The translations under genes and the position numbers were made by a program. From positions 5,639,309 through 5,703,308 of the forward strand of contig OY365818.1 of assembly GCA_959347315.1 (NCBI GenBank): 64,000 nucleotides of DNA, read 5' to 3'. The stretch is from Bimastos eiseni (taxonomy: Eukaryota; Annelida; Clitellata; Crassiclitellata; Lumbricidae). Within the stretch, counting starts at the first letter, position 1. Each line of letters opens with the position of its first letter. Shown here one piece after another: positions 27,301 to 37,595 of the stretch. The notes under the pieces are model-generated. The model was given only the letters and a program-made list of their open reading frames with translations. It made no database searches and was not told where the DNA came from.

Positions 27301-30300
27301 GACGGTTCAGGAGAACGAAAAGAAAGCCATTGGCCAGCTGCATACGCTGGAGCGCCACCTGCAGGCAGAGAGGCAAGCGATGGCTAATCAGGAAAAGTAT
27401 GCTGCCGAACTGGAAGCGAGTCTCAAGAGCGTAACGGAGGATACAGAGCCACAGGTCGGTGATCAAATGGTCTGTTGATTGTAATGTAATTGTTGAGATG
27501 TAATGTACCACAGTGCAATCGTTTCATATACTCCCGAATTGAATACTGTAATCAAGTTCTCGTTGGTCTTCACAAGGGTCGTGTTTTGCCTCTGCTGTCA
27601 GTTCTAAATGTCCCTCTGAGGAATTTCTGCTGACCCCACGGTCATTCACTCCCTTCCTAGGGTACCCTCTGATGCTCTTCATGTATGCCTTAAGTCTGTC
27701 ATTTTTGCCTGGCATTTCTTTTTAGCTTGACAGCTGTGTCGATTGTTTCGTTTTAGATTACCACGCTTTTGAGTAAGATGCAGGAGTCGGAGAAGTTTAT
27801 GCAGACCGTTAAGGGTCATTTCGAAAGAGCCCAGATGGAGTTGCTCGAGCAGTTAGTGAGTCTGAACTTGCCACAAACATCTTTCTAAGTTATCGTTGAT
27901 TAATCATCCTTGCCTACAAGGCTTCACATAATAATTAAGTTTGGAAAGAATCGTTTAACGACAGTCTTTATTTTTGTTTTGCTCTGAAGAGCAAACCAAC
28001 GAAGTTACTGTGGAAATATTTAACTTCTGTTCTGGAAGGAAGTTGGCTGTCTGTTGAGAGTTGAATAATGTTTATGCTTCTTTTTAAGGCTTCATTTGAC
28101 TGGATAGAACATACTAAGAATTTGCTTGCAGTTGAGCATAAAAATTGACAGATTGATGACCGAATGGATGAACTGACTGTTAGATAAATAGATTGGGAGG
28201 AGATAATGGGTTGAGGTGGTAAATGGGATGGGAAGGATCAAGGAGGTAGTTCATCCCGTAGTTCAAGGAGGTAGTTCATGTGGCCCGCAGTCAATATTTA
28301 AGTGATAAGCACGTTTTAAATTTTTTTATCCATCTTAGGAAGGGTGACTATTTAATTGGGTAAGATTCAGTAAGCCTCTTGATAACATTTACTTTATGAA
28401 ATAAAAAACCCATTCAGGATCACAGACTTTAATTTAAGCAATGCTGCTGGAATAGTCATGTTGATGTCTTAAGAATTGTGTTCTTATTCTGTAGAAGACG
28501 CTGTCCAATGAACGAGAACAGGTTGAACTGACGGTCAGTGCTGGCAGGTCTTGCCTAAAGGATCTTGTTTAATGCTTTTTAAACCATTTGCACACTCACA
28601 GGTTCCTTTACTTAACTTTTCATTCGTTCCATTCATTCATTGCAAAAATTTATATAGCACCCCTTCAAGGTCTTAAGGCTACTGTAAAATGCATCTGAAT
28701 GAACCCTATGCATAAGATAGAATACGATACAGCTGTATTTGATACTATAAATAGTTTTGGAGCAGAGAAATAACTTAATAAAATCTTCGTCGTGTTTTGG
28801 GAAGGTTTGTGGTTGTTGCACAAATACTGCATTTGACACAATCAGCTGTTAGACTGTTAGTGGGATTTTATTACGTAGGAAGACCCTGAGAAGCGGCCAT
28901 GGTTATGAAGTAATGACGACTTAATTTTCTTGGCCTCTGTCTAATCTTCCCACTGACGATTGTACGGTCAGTACTCATTATAGCTGAGTTTGCAGTTTGA
29001 ACAAAATGTTGCATTGTTTTTTTCTAGTGAATGATTTCTACTTTTTTTATATGGTTTCACAGCTGACAAAGCTACTGGAGGAGAACGAGAGTCTCGTAGG
29101 AAAACACACGAAACATTCCCAAGAAATGCAGGAGGAGAGCATTGACCTTCCCAACACGCTAGAGGCAAGCCTTATATATAACCAGACATTTAGGTTTACT
29201 TTATAATTAATTTTATTAAATTTATTATTAATTGAATTTGTAGCGCACATATGGTCTCATCAAAATGTGAATCTGAGGTGCTAGGGTGCCACAACGCCTT
29301 GTATATTACGTATCCTTATCGAGGTTTAGTTTTTTTATTTGTGATATGGTGCCACAATGTCTCTTTTTGACTGGATTTAAACATGACACTGAAAATATGA
29401 TGATGACATAAGATGCCTATGATAAAACGATTAATTTGCAATCATGTGAAATGCTGGATCTGTTGACCTATGTGACAATTTATCTATCAGAACTGTCATT
29501 GGTTTATTGACTATAGACGAATGTTCACCAAACTGGGAATATGCAATTGGTATTATAGTGAAGAATATGCTTATTTTTTTGTTGATGCTTTCCTCAGGAG
29601 ATGCAGTTACAGCTGCTGAAGTATCGTGAGGACGTCATCACGGCGAAGGTCGCTCAGGAGCACAGCACCGAGCAGCTCAAGAGCGAGATCCTGTTCCTGC
29701 GGTCGCAGATAGTGGCCGAGCAACAGGAAAGAACGAACATGGAGGAGAGTCTGACGCAGGAAATTCAACAGCTACAGGAACAACTCGGTCAGTGGTAGCA
29801 ATGGAGTTTCTGTTAATCTGAGATTAACAGGAAGTTCAATATCTAGACACTTTCTCAGACTTTTTTGAACTCACTCTGGTCTAGCTATAACTCATTCATT
29901 CATTTTACCACTTTATTATGTAACGTAATTGAGCACTTATATAGCGCAACTCGAATCAGAGGCGCTCACGACTCAACACAAAACTAAACAGAGAAAAAGA
30001 AAAGTCTTGAAGCGCTTCTGGAAGGCAGCAGAGAAGAGAGAGAGCAGCTCCTTCCGAAGAGGAAGGGCTAGGCTGTTCCAGCTGGTGGGACCCACGATCT
30101 GACATTCCACGTAGTTCAAAATGCTGCCTTCCATTTGATAAGTGGAGGTATAGTGAGCATTAGGACAAAGGGGCGCCTTGCTTGGCTGTTGTACAGTTAA
30201 ATTTGCTACGGTTTACACTTTGACCTCTGAACTTTATATCTAAATTCATGCAATAAAGGCACGTGTGCACACTGTCTATGGTGGTCAACGGGTTGCTGTT

Positions 30301-32488
30301 ATTCTGACATGTAATCTTACTGCATACTTTGTTGCTTTGAGTTAATAGGGAATAGATATAGTGGCCAGGCAGTTACAGCATATATCTACTGCTACTGCTA
30401 CCTTGTTCTCTGTGTTACATGCTGAGCACTAATCAATCAATCAGCCACAGTCTCCTGTAAATGAGCAAGTTGAGCCCACAATATTTTCATAGAATTTCAT
30501 GATGTAAGATTTCAGTTGATTTGGCAGCCCTATGACTTGGGTGTTTTGTTACTTTTTTCAATATTTGCATATTTGAAATATTTAAAGTTATTGTTTCATC
30601 ATTATTGTCTTGAATATGAATGGGATTTTGTTTTGCCTTTACAGCTATCCAGAACAGCCTAAACTGTGAGCTGAGCCGCGAGAAAGAGCTACGACACGAA
30701 GCAGAGGAGAAAGAACGTGCGGCTCAAGAGAGCGATGTAAAAACGAAACAGCTTGTTGCTGACCTGCAGAAGCAGCTAAAAGATATTGAAAGTGTAAAGG
30801 TAACAGCTAACGGCACTGTGATCGGTAGCGTAGTGTTGGATTGTCGGTCTTGAGGTCGGAGGTTCGAAACCTGCCATCGTTGAAATGTAGTTTGAAATTT
30901 TTGTTCCACCTGTGGCCCATAACCAACCCATCTATATGCTGATCCTATACTGTCGGTGGGAAGGTGAGATGGCAAGGGAGAGGGCTGGCCACTCGCTCTC
31001 ATATGACAGACAAGACTAGGAAAATGAAGTCGCTGGCGTTGCATGCCAATGGCTGCCTCTGTGCTAGCTTAAGGGACTGCTCTTCTCTTCTGCTATGAAA
31101 TAAAGCCGACACCTGTTATTGCCGTAGCATTTATTTGAGAAGCTACAAACTCTCTGTATGACTGAGAATTGTTAAGTTAAGCTGAATCCTAGAGATAGTC
31201 TGATGATGATGTTTTTCAAACAGAGCAAACTGGAGCAGGACCTGCAGGAACTGCGAGCCAAGGTGACCTCGTTGCAGACCGACCTGGACAACAGTGAAGT
31301 CGTTCAACGAGACTTTGTCAAGCTCTCTCAGTCGCTGCAGGTAAAGCATCTCTGCCGGTCTTTTGTATCATCTTTCGTCTCGAACCTTCAACTCTTTCCA
31401 CAATGATGATGATGATGATGATGTTGATGATGACGACGATGGATGATGGATGATGATGAGAAACTTGAGGGTGTTGATAATGATGATGTCCCTACTGCCC
31501 CACATAGCTGGGGAGACATTTTCATCGAAGGCTCTGTATAAGTTTCCTGGTATTATGTAGATCCAATTGGAGAAGATTCGTGCTGCAGAGCATCAAGTAC
31601 GATGGCAGCATGAGGAGGACGTGGAGGAGTGCGCGTCCTGTCGACAGCCTTTCTCCGTGACACGAAGAAAGGTAGAGAACCTCGACATCCATACTAAGAA
31701 CTAATCTACCCTGGTATCATAGACTCCACATTTCGTAGAAAAAGCCTGCGTATTATGAACTTGCTTGTTAACTTGCCTTTGATAGCAGTACATTCATTCA
31801 TTCATTCATTTAGAAGACTTATATTGGGCCCCTACAAAGTGCCCGCTCAGAGGCCATCCTTGTTCAACTGTGGCGATGTATAACGCTTTAAACTGCTTGT
31901 AAAATGGATAATGCAGAGTCTCTAGTTAAAAGAGCGTGGAAATCTGAGGGAAGGTTATTCCTCTGGTCAGTCAAACTGCTGGAATTGTGGTAAATTGGGT
32001 CAATTTAGGTCAAAGATTTATGCAGGGCCTTTTTGGGATGGAGACTCGTCAGAGGCATTCACTTTTAAGTCGCAGTTTAGAGGTCAAGGTGTGGACTACA
32101 ACCTTAATTTATTAATAGATCAATTTTACATGTTAGTGAACATACCATACCCTCTTCAATAATTCTGTGAAGGCTATGTCAAATTACCTTGTTGCAATGA
32201 GGATTGTGTCATGACAGTGGGTTATATTCGGACTCCTCTGATGGTATGCAATTAGTTACTAAGTAAACTCTTACTATAAAATGAGTCGCTGACAGCTAAA
32301 TATGATCTTTTAACAAACAGCATCACTGCAAGCACTGCGGCCAGATCTTTTGCATGGACTGTCTCACAAAGACTGTCAACAGCGGACCGAGTCTACGGCC
32401 GTCGAAGGTCTGCGATGTCTGCCACACGATCCTTGTTCGAGACGCCACTCCGTACTTCAGCACAGAACCTTTGCACACGCCCGACTGA
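12390..32488 (+). CDS. RABEP1: Rabaptin-5 (RABEP1-like), 22 exons, 927 aa, with C-terminal FYVE finger
   Basis: Endosomal Rab4/Rab5 effector that works with Rabex-5. Exons: 12390-12414, 12962-13102, 15091-15294, 16165-16291, 16915-17017, 17854-17970, 19049-19114, 20546-20681, 21331-21489, 22571-22678, 23174-23205, 23709-23946, 26604-26728, 27233-27454, 27757-27855, 28495-28533, 29063-29164, 29598-29787, 30645-30799, 31224-31340, 31561-31671, 32321-32488. All phases agree. Rabaptin landmarks: DLEMYVAVLNTQK (exon 8), ANDQFLESQRL (9), RLVSDKEWEMLQKE (13), CDMCANYESQLQ (14), LKYREDVI (18), QRDFVKLSQSLQ (20). Almost all is coiled coil; about 407-485 is Ser-rich. The vertebrate FGPLV adaptin-ear motif is not visible. 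Residues 859-906 form an FYVE finger with all eight Cys (859, 862, 875, 878, 883, 886, 903, 906) and the RKHHCKHCG pocket, absent from vertebrate RABEP1. Introns 2 and 17 are GC-AG. Confidence 0.97.
13103..13104 (+). other. GC 5' splice site, RABEP intron 2
   Basis: Exon 2 ends GAAG and the intron starts GCATGT. Only this junction restores the rabaptin frame (QKE then DELK). The nearby GT four bases on leads to a stop in exon 3. Confidence 0.8.
13350..13425. repeat. GAGCGCCT...CACTATATCA short repeat plus GATT run
   Basis: AGAGCGCCTCTGAGTAG then TTGAAGAGGCACTATATCA, followed by a short (GATT)n. Same family as 6262-6340 and 41293-41350. In RABEP intron 2. Confidence 0.6.
13526..13669. mobile_element. 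hAT-like MITE with perfect 8-bp target duplication
   Basis: 144 bp. Ends are CAGGGGCGGTGATC and the inverse of CAGAGGCAGCGATC. GACCTAGA flanks it exactly on both sides (13518-13525 and 13670-13677). In RABEP intron 2. The G-rich body is non-coding. Confidence 0.9.
14390..15075. repeat. CCATGGTAACC minisatellite in RABEP intron 2
   Basis: Irregular tandem units of about 45-130 bp built on AACCATGGTAACCATGGTGA and ATGAATCTC plus AACCAAGCA. It ends just before the exon 3 acceptor at 15090. Confidence 0.85.
15715..15775. repeat. Short dispersed repeat (GGTGCTATATAAA)
   Basis: ACTGAGTAGGTTATTGAAGG followed by GGTGCTATATAAA, as at 6262-6340. RABEP intron 3. Confidence 0.55.
16705..16800. repeat. 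Short dispersed repeat (TTTATATAGCGCCCC)
   Basis: Reverse orientation copy: AATTTATATAGCGCCCCTTC then CTACTCAGAAGCGCTC. RABEP intron 4. Confidence 0.6.
17079..17320. mobile_element. hAT-like MITE, TATGCG family, copy 1
   Basis: Flanked by the exact direct repeat AGTATAAGTA at 17071-17080 and 17321-17330; 8 bp of this is a typical hAT duplication. The body repeats GCATAAACCACGGG and TTATGCGAAATCGCATAA. It is the inverse of the element at 60877-61157. The left end is degraded to A-rich sequence. RABEP intron 5. Confidence 0.85.
17557..17650 (-). repeat. Core repeat (GTGCCAG family), copy 2
   Basis: Inverse orientation: the minus strand reads GGATAAAGAAGGAGGGCGAC and ACACTGTCATTAAGC. RABEP intron 5. 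Confidence 0.65.
18171..18240. mobile_element. 70-bp TTAA-ended micro-MITE, copy 1
   Basis: Ends TTAACCCTTTAACGACCAG and CTGGTCGTTAAAGGGTTA are near-perfect inverted repeats. Related copies are at 33351-33420, 42116-42187 and 40977-41152. TTAA at the edge suggests a piggyBac-type origin. RABEP intron 6. Confidence 0.8.
20360..20440 (+). mobile_element. Possible old tRNA-like SINE head
   Basis: TAGTGGTTAGTGTGCTAGCC resembles an A box and GGTTGAAATTTC a worn B box about 35 bases on. No second copy recognised in the window. RABEP intron 7. Confidence 0.4.
22165..22400 (+). mobile_element. SINE remnant carrying the GTGCCAG core and a family-A-like tail
   Basis: GATTGGTTAAAGTG and ATTCAATCC look like worn A and B boxes. 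The core repeat follows (22225-22330). Then come GACCTTGAGAAAGTCCTTCT and TTCAATTGTAATTAG, like the family A body at 50205-50430. It links the core repeat to a SINE. RABEP intron 9. Confidence 0.6.
23490..23708 (+). repeat. Tandem array of splice-acceptor-like units ending at the RABEP exon 12 acceptor
   Basis: About nine degenerate units of 20-28 bp on the theme TGTTTTTATAGGAACCGAC. The last unit supplies the real 3' splice site (TTTTTATAG before GAACC at 23709). Earlier units keep the T tract, and several keep the AG. Confidence 0.85.
24556..24970. mobile_element. 415-bp hAT-like MITE (GGCATAACC family), copy 1
   Basis: Ends TAGGGCATAACC and the inverse of AACGGCATAACC. The exact 8-bp direct repeat GTTGTGAT flanks it (24548-24555 and 24971-24978). 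Shared internal blocks with 50438-51005 include GCAAATATTACACA and CAAATAGTTAAAAATAAA. RABEP intron 12. Confidence 0.88.
25600..25775. repeat. 22-bp minisatellite in RABEP intron 12
   Basis: About seven copies of AAATGTCTCTTAATGAAGAT with small changes. Just upstream, 25190-25450, is a looser TGTTATGGTGTCATTGTG array. Confidence 0.85.
26265..26395. repeat. About 28-bp minisatellite in RABEP intron 12
   Basis: Four to five units based on GTGGACCATTTGGTGT plus TAGATT. Confidence 0.8.
26840..27130. repeat. About 75-bp minisatellite filling RABEP intron 13
   Basis: Four units built on GTGACTTCATTATGGATTA, AATTCTAAATTCTTATTTTC and ATCTAATTTGTTTCTT. It covers most of the short intron between exons 13 and 14. 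Confidence 0.8.
28640..28690. repeat. Short dispersed repeat (TTTATATAGCACCCC)
   Basis: AAATTTATATAGCACCCCTT as at 16719 and 58597. RABEP intron 16. Confidence 0.55.
29165..29166 (+). other. GC 5' splice site, RABEP intron 17
   Basis: Exon 17 ends CTAGAG and the intron starts GCAAGC, close to the strong GC-donor consensus AG/GCAAGT. The joined protein reads LPNTLEEMQLQLLKYRE, as expected for rabaptin. Confidence 0.92.
29930..30150. repeat. Dispersed repeat with GCGCTATATAAGTG head and GGCTGTTCCAG body
   Basis: GCACTTATATAGCGCAACTC, AGAGGCGCTCACG, then GAAGAGGAAGGGCTAGGCTG and TTCCAGCTGG. A related scrap is at 46790-46870 (GAAGAGGAAGGGGAGGCTGT). RABEP intron 18. Confidence 0.6.
30811..31110 (+). 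mobile_element. tRNA-derived SINE, family B
   Basis: The head has A-box-like TGATCGGTAGCGTAGTG and B box GGTTCGAAACC with an anticodon-like region between. A body of about 230 bases ends near ATGAAATAAAGCC. It begins only 11 bases after the end of RABEP exon 19. Confidence 0.7.
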
Positions 32489-32769
32489 TAGGCGAGGACC
32501 GTCGTTTCCGGGTGAACCACCTTCACCACCATGTACATTTTCAGTGGGTGTCCGACCCCCGTCGTGTCGGATCCACTGCGCGGTCATGCATCCCAGAGAT
32601 TGGCGACCCCTTTTCTCTGGGGGAGTCGCGTGGATGATACGCGGGAAGAGATTGGCCCCTTCACGGCAGTTTATTCGAGCACTGGTTTATTTGTGCAGAA
32701 CTTATCACTTGACAGCCCTCTCAGGCGTCTCATTGTCTTATTAATATCATCTGATATATGAGAATGTCA

Positions 32770-33170
32770 GATGTAATTTGACAATCAGCTGGTTTTTGTT
32801 AACTGTCAGCTGGTGTGCGTTAACCCTCAGCCGATATATGTTAACTGTCAGCTGGTTTATGTTAACTGTCGATCGATATATGTTAACTGTCAGCTGATGT
32901 ATGTTAACTGTCAGATGGTATATGTTAACGATCACATGGTATAAGTTAACTGTCAGATAGTATATGTTAACTATCATCTGATATATGTTAACTGCCACCT
33001 CATATAACTTATGTTAACTATCACCTGATATATGTTAACTGCCACCTCATATAACTTATGTTAACTGTCACCTGGTATAGTTAACTTTCATCTGGTTTAT
33101 GTTAACTGTCACCTGGTATAGTTAACTGTCAGCTGGTTTATGTTAACTGGCAGGTATGCAGTGACAGTTA
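32770..33170. repeat. About 21-bp minisatellite, TATGTTAACTGTCAGCTGG
   Basis: About 19 degenerate units around TATGTTAACTGTCAGCTGG, starting 280 bases after the RABEP stop, probably in its 3' UTR. Confidence 0.9.
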
Positions 33171-33350
33171 TCTGGTGTGTTGGCTGGCAGCTGAAAAAAC
33201 GTCAACATGTGTGATTTTTCATACAGGTTGTTTCTTTGGTCTGAATATTAAAAAATGTGCGCCACCGCCATTAATTAAGGTCTCATTATAGTAATCAGAA
33301 ATTTTTGAAGTGCACCATTGGGTGAAAGATTTTTTAAAGGCAGGACTGTT

Positions 33351-33420
33351 TTAACCCTTTATTGGCTAGCATGTACTAAAGATGTATGGGACAGCCTACA
33401 ATAGCTTGTCGGAGGGTTAA
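33351..33420. mobile_element. 70-bp TTAA-ended micro-MITE, copy 2
   Basis: Starts TTAACCCTTTATTGGCTAGC and ends GCTTGTCGGAGGGTTAA. Exactly 70 bp, as at 18171-18240, with TTAA at both edges. Confidence 0.75.
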
Positions 33421-34084
33421 AGCGGACCTTAATGCCTTCAACTTTTGGATGAGATTTGTTTTTGCTGTACGACTTATTGAAGTGGAGTTTTGCCGCAATT
33501 AGCAGTTAGTGTTCAATTAAATTTTGCGATTGTTTTCAGTGTTTTTGTCGTGACTTTACGTGTAGCAAGTAATGTAATGTAATGAAGCGTTTTTGGCATT
33601 TATATAGCTCTGAAAGCAACGACAAAGGGTTTGTTGCTGATTAACTGTCATGGCATGTATTTGCTCTGTATTGATCCAGACCTTCTAATGTATGCCTTCA
33701 GATTAAGGTTCATGGATATTGCACATATAACTACTAAAAATATATAAGTAATGACTATGTTAATATCCAAATGTATCAGAAGTGCATTGAGCACTGAATA
33801 TTGAATGCATTGTGGCAGCCTTTGACTTTTTGGTTTCAATCTCTCTTACCATATTCTTAAGCACAGCTTTTGGCACCGTACAAACATTTGTGTTTTGTAA
33901 TATTGTGACATTTCTTTTGGAACGTGTATTAAAGGTGCTTTTGTCTAACTTCAGCTACAGAGCTTAACAGATTTAACCTAGAATTCAGTCAAATTTCATC
34001 GTCTAAAAATTTTCCTCTGATCATCATCTTTACTGTGTAAATGTTACCTTAAATTGTTTTATGATCAAATCTATTGGTTTCTCT

Positions 34085-34240
34085 ATTGCTAGTATACCTA
34101 ATGCACTGGATTATCTGGTGCTAGTATACCTAATGCACTGGATTCTCTGGTGCTAGTATACCTAATGCACTAGATTCTCTGGTGCTAGTATACCTAATGC
34201 ACTGGATTCTCTGGTGCTAGTATACCTAATGCACTGGTTT
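34085..34240. repeat. 32-bp minisatellite
   Basis: Five nearly identical units joining GCTAGTATACCTAATGCACT and GGATTCTCTGGT. Confidence 0.95.
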
Positions 34241-36498
34241 CAACAGTGCTGTTATGTAGTGCACAACCCTCAGCTGTTGGTGCTTTTTAAAGGTTGTTAA
34301 TGCACTGTTCTTGAATCTAGTGGTAGCTACATTTGATAGAATCTAACGCACTGGTTATGCAGTGACAAATAGTGTATGACGTACGTTGTGGGAGACGCTG
34401 TTATTGTCATTCATGTGATAGCATTACAGTATTGCAGCATTTAGCGTTGTAGGCCAGCAGACCTTGACTGGGCAACCATATCCTTCCTCTCCACACAGTG
34501 AAAGAGATACATTGAAAGTAGGGTAGGAAAACGACTGGTTTACTGCACAATCAGAGCCTTAGATAATAAAAAGGCAACAGGGATTATATTATGACAGTTA
34601 TTATAGGTTTTACTTGTCTTCTGAACAATTATACAAGTCATGAGCAAGTGTTTTTGCAGCAGTTTTTTGGCCAGGCTGTGGATGATCTATAGTGCTTTCA
34701 GACATTTCTCTTGTTTTTACACATTAAATCCTTAGAAAATAAAATGCAAGAGACCACTAAAGTGTAGAGTTTTAGATGAGGAGAAATTAAACTGTACATA
34801 ATTCTGTTGGAAGCAAATCAAATATGCTGATGTAAATATCTCACAGATGTAAGTATCATGCAAATTATAGTTTAGCAGTCACCTCTTAAACATCACTAAA
34901 TGATGTCAGAACTACTACTAAACTGTAGCAACATCAGAACTGCAACAAGGTGTGTTATAACTACTAACAGATGTTACTAGCAAATGTGACTTGTTAGAGG
35001 AAAACCCGTCTGCTAGTGACGAAGCATTTGCCACAGCGACGTTTCAACACTTTAATGATGAGTTGTATTGGTTCCCTTCTACACTTTAATGACGAACGGC
35101 GCTGGTTCCCTTTCAATTTGAATAAACGCTCGTCATTAAAAGCATTAAGTGTCTGCAAGTATCGACAATCTAGTCAGCAATCCTTGTACAAAATGTCTTG
35201 AAGTTTAACGGAGGCAAACTATGGTCTATAATCAGTCTGGTGTATAGTGTTTAGATCCTGTGCTGTCTTTCCAGCTTATTAGTTTTAATAAGTAAATGTT
35301 GTCTTTCATATGGTAATGAAAATCTGTTAAGCTAATAATTGTTTATGTAAATCTGTGTTGACCTCTTTGTCAGTTGTCTTGATAATAATTTGTAAATAAG
35401 TTAGCAACAATCTGATATGACTACAGTGATCATTCAGTAAATTTTCTTGCTATAGTCAACTTTTATTACTCTTTTTTTAATGTCAAACACATGGAAATAT
35501 TCCAATCAAAAACCTAATTCACTGCAAATTGTTTTATTGCATGCCAACCAATCAGCAACCACATGTAATGACATACAGCTTTTAACTTTGTATAAGACAA
35601 TTACTTCAACCATTTCTTTAAAACAGTTGATATATAATTACCACAAATACATGTAAAATTGCAAACTGAAATAAATTATATTAGAAAGGTAAATATTCGT
35701 GAAAGAAGTAGCAGCATACAATACTGATTTACAAGACAGGCACTGAATATGTTATCGATTTCTTTAAGGTTGAGATTTTTCGAAGGTTAAGGCACAAAAA
35801 TTGAATTGGTATAAAGGTGTTTCATCGAACCTACTTTGCAATATGTTTAACGCGCTTTATCGCCAAAACAATACCTAAAGAATTTTATTTTTTCTCCAAA
35901 CTGTTTTTTGTGGTAATGTTTTTCTAGATAACAGGTAATATTGGCTGCTAGGTACTTTGAATTTAAGTTTTGTTTTCTGGTCATCTTTGCCTATCTAAAC
36001 ATTAAATTGACTTGTCCACTCTTGTCCTTTGTTACAGAATAATTACAACCGTTTATTATTGTTTTTCTGTTTAGTAATCGTAACCATATGCTTCTGCTTT
36101 CGACAGTGTCGTTGTTGTAATGTAAGTTATTATTGTGCTTAAGTTCATGTGATTTTACTGTTGGAACAGGAATGTGGAATAGGAATTACTTTAGTTCCAG
36201 TCTTACTGTTAACACTGTCACGGTTCAAGTAATTTAACTGATAAACAATTACCGACAATCAGTGTTTGTTGTTGTGCTTAAAATTTTTGGGCTTAAAATT
36301 GTAATATCTACGATGTGGTACAGCAGCTGTGCATTACTAAGAAGCCAGATGGTTGTAATGGAAGTGTATTGTAATTATAATCTGACATTAATAAAGCACC
36401 ACTTCAAGATTAACCCATCAATTATTGCTGTTGAATAATACGGACTTCAGACTCTTGCAAAACAGTGGCAGGGGCATCTAAAAGTGAGGAGCTGAAGA

Positions 36499-36577
36499 GT
36501 GAAGGGCAATTCCAGCTGATAAGGGCAATTCCAGCTGATAAGGGCAATTCCAGCTGATAAGGGCAATTCCAGCTGAT
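36499..36577. repeat. 20-bp minisatellite
   Basis: Four copies of AAGGGCAATTCCAGCTGAT, nearly perfect, so recent. Confidence 0.95.
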
Positions 36578-37595
36578 GGACCCAACATAGACAAAGCTCC
36601 TGGACAGTCAGAAAGGAGTCCATAGGCAACCGACCGAGTGGTTCCACGACCTGGAACCAAGGAAACTGAAATGACGAATCCCTAAGTTATGACTGAAAAG
36701 AACCAACACACAATTGCATATAAGGATTAGGATATATGTATATATGTATGTACATATATATATGTATGTACATATATATATATATATTATTATCGTTTGT
36801 TATTGTGCATAAGGGGCAGTGATATTGTTAAGTGTTGCCAACTAGCGGGATATGACGTATGCTGGTGTCGTATTAACTTAGCAACACACACACTATAAAT
36901 ACTTTAAAAGAAATTTAATTTCTAAACAATACAACTGCAAAACTAAGCAGTCACGACTACAATTCAGTACCTACATCTCTATTTTGACACATCTATCTTA
37001 GCTAATTTCTGCATAGGACTTGCTCAGTTGCTCTATGAATCTCGAGTTTATGCTTTATGTAAAAGTCAACAAAAAGATGAAAAATTACACAATATGCAAG
37101 ATTTTACGTAAAGTATACTGGAAGACTGCCACGATTGTAAAAATCAAACCAAGGTAAATATGACATCTTAATTAACTAATATGTCAGAACCTGTTTTGGT
37201 ACTAAGATGTATTACACAAGGTTACCTTTTTCAATTATAAAACCGAATTAAATCAAGATCAACACACCAAGTCTCACAGAATTCACGTCATCGCGAAATT
37301 AAAATAAAATAAAATTCAGCATTGCACCAAAGTTACATATTAGATTACAAAGCTACAACTACTGTAATACTGTACTGTAACTAATTGAGTTTGTCAGAAT
37401 GAGCATCTAAGGCACAAAAGTATATTGCTGAATTGCAAAAAACAAAAGCTTAAAAGGCACGACGAGCCACACGCCATCAAGCAATTCCCATTAGTCTAAT
37501 GCAAATGAAACTGAAACCAGTTTCCACCCAGTTATTCCCTAATCTGGATGTTGTCAACCTGCTATTTGCTGTGCCTCGACACAGCACCCTGGTCT

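Larger units (their letters stand above)
32489..37595. other. RABEP 3' UTR and intergenic region up to MTFP1
   Basis: No coding exon seen. It holds minisatellites at 32770-33170, 34085-34240 and 36499-36577 and one TTAA-ended MITE (33351-33420). The RABEP 3' end cannot be fixed: AATAAA-type hexamers occur near 34739 and 36391. MTFP1 converges from the right, so the two transcripts end towards each other. Confidence 0.5.
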
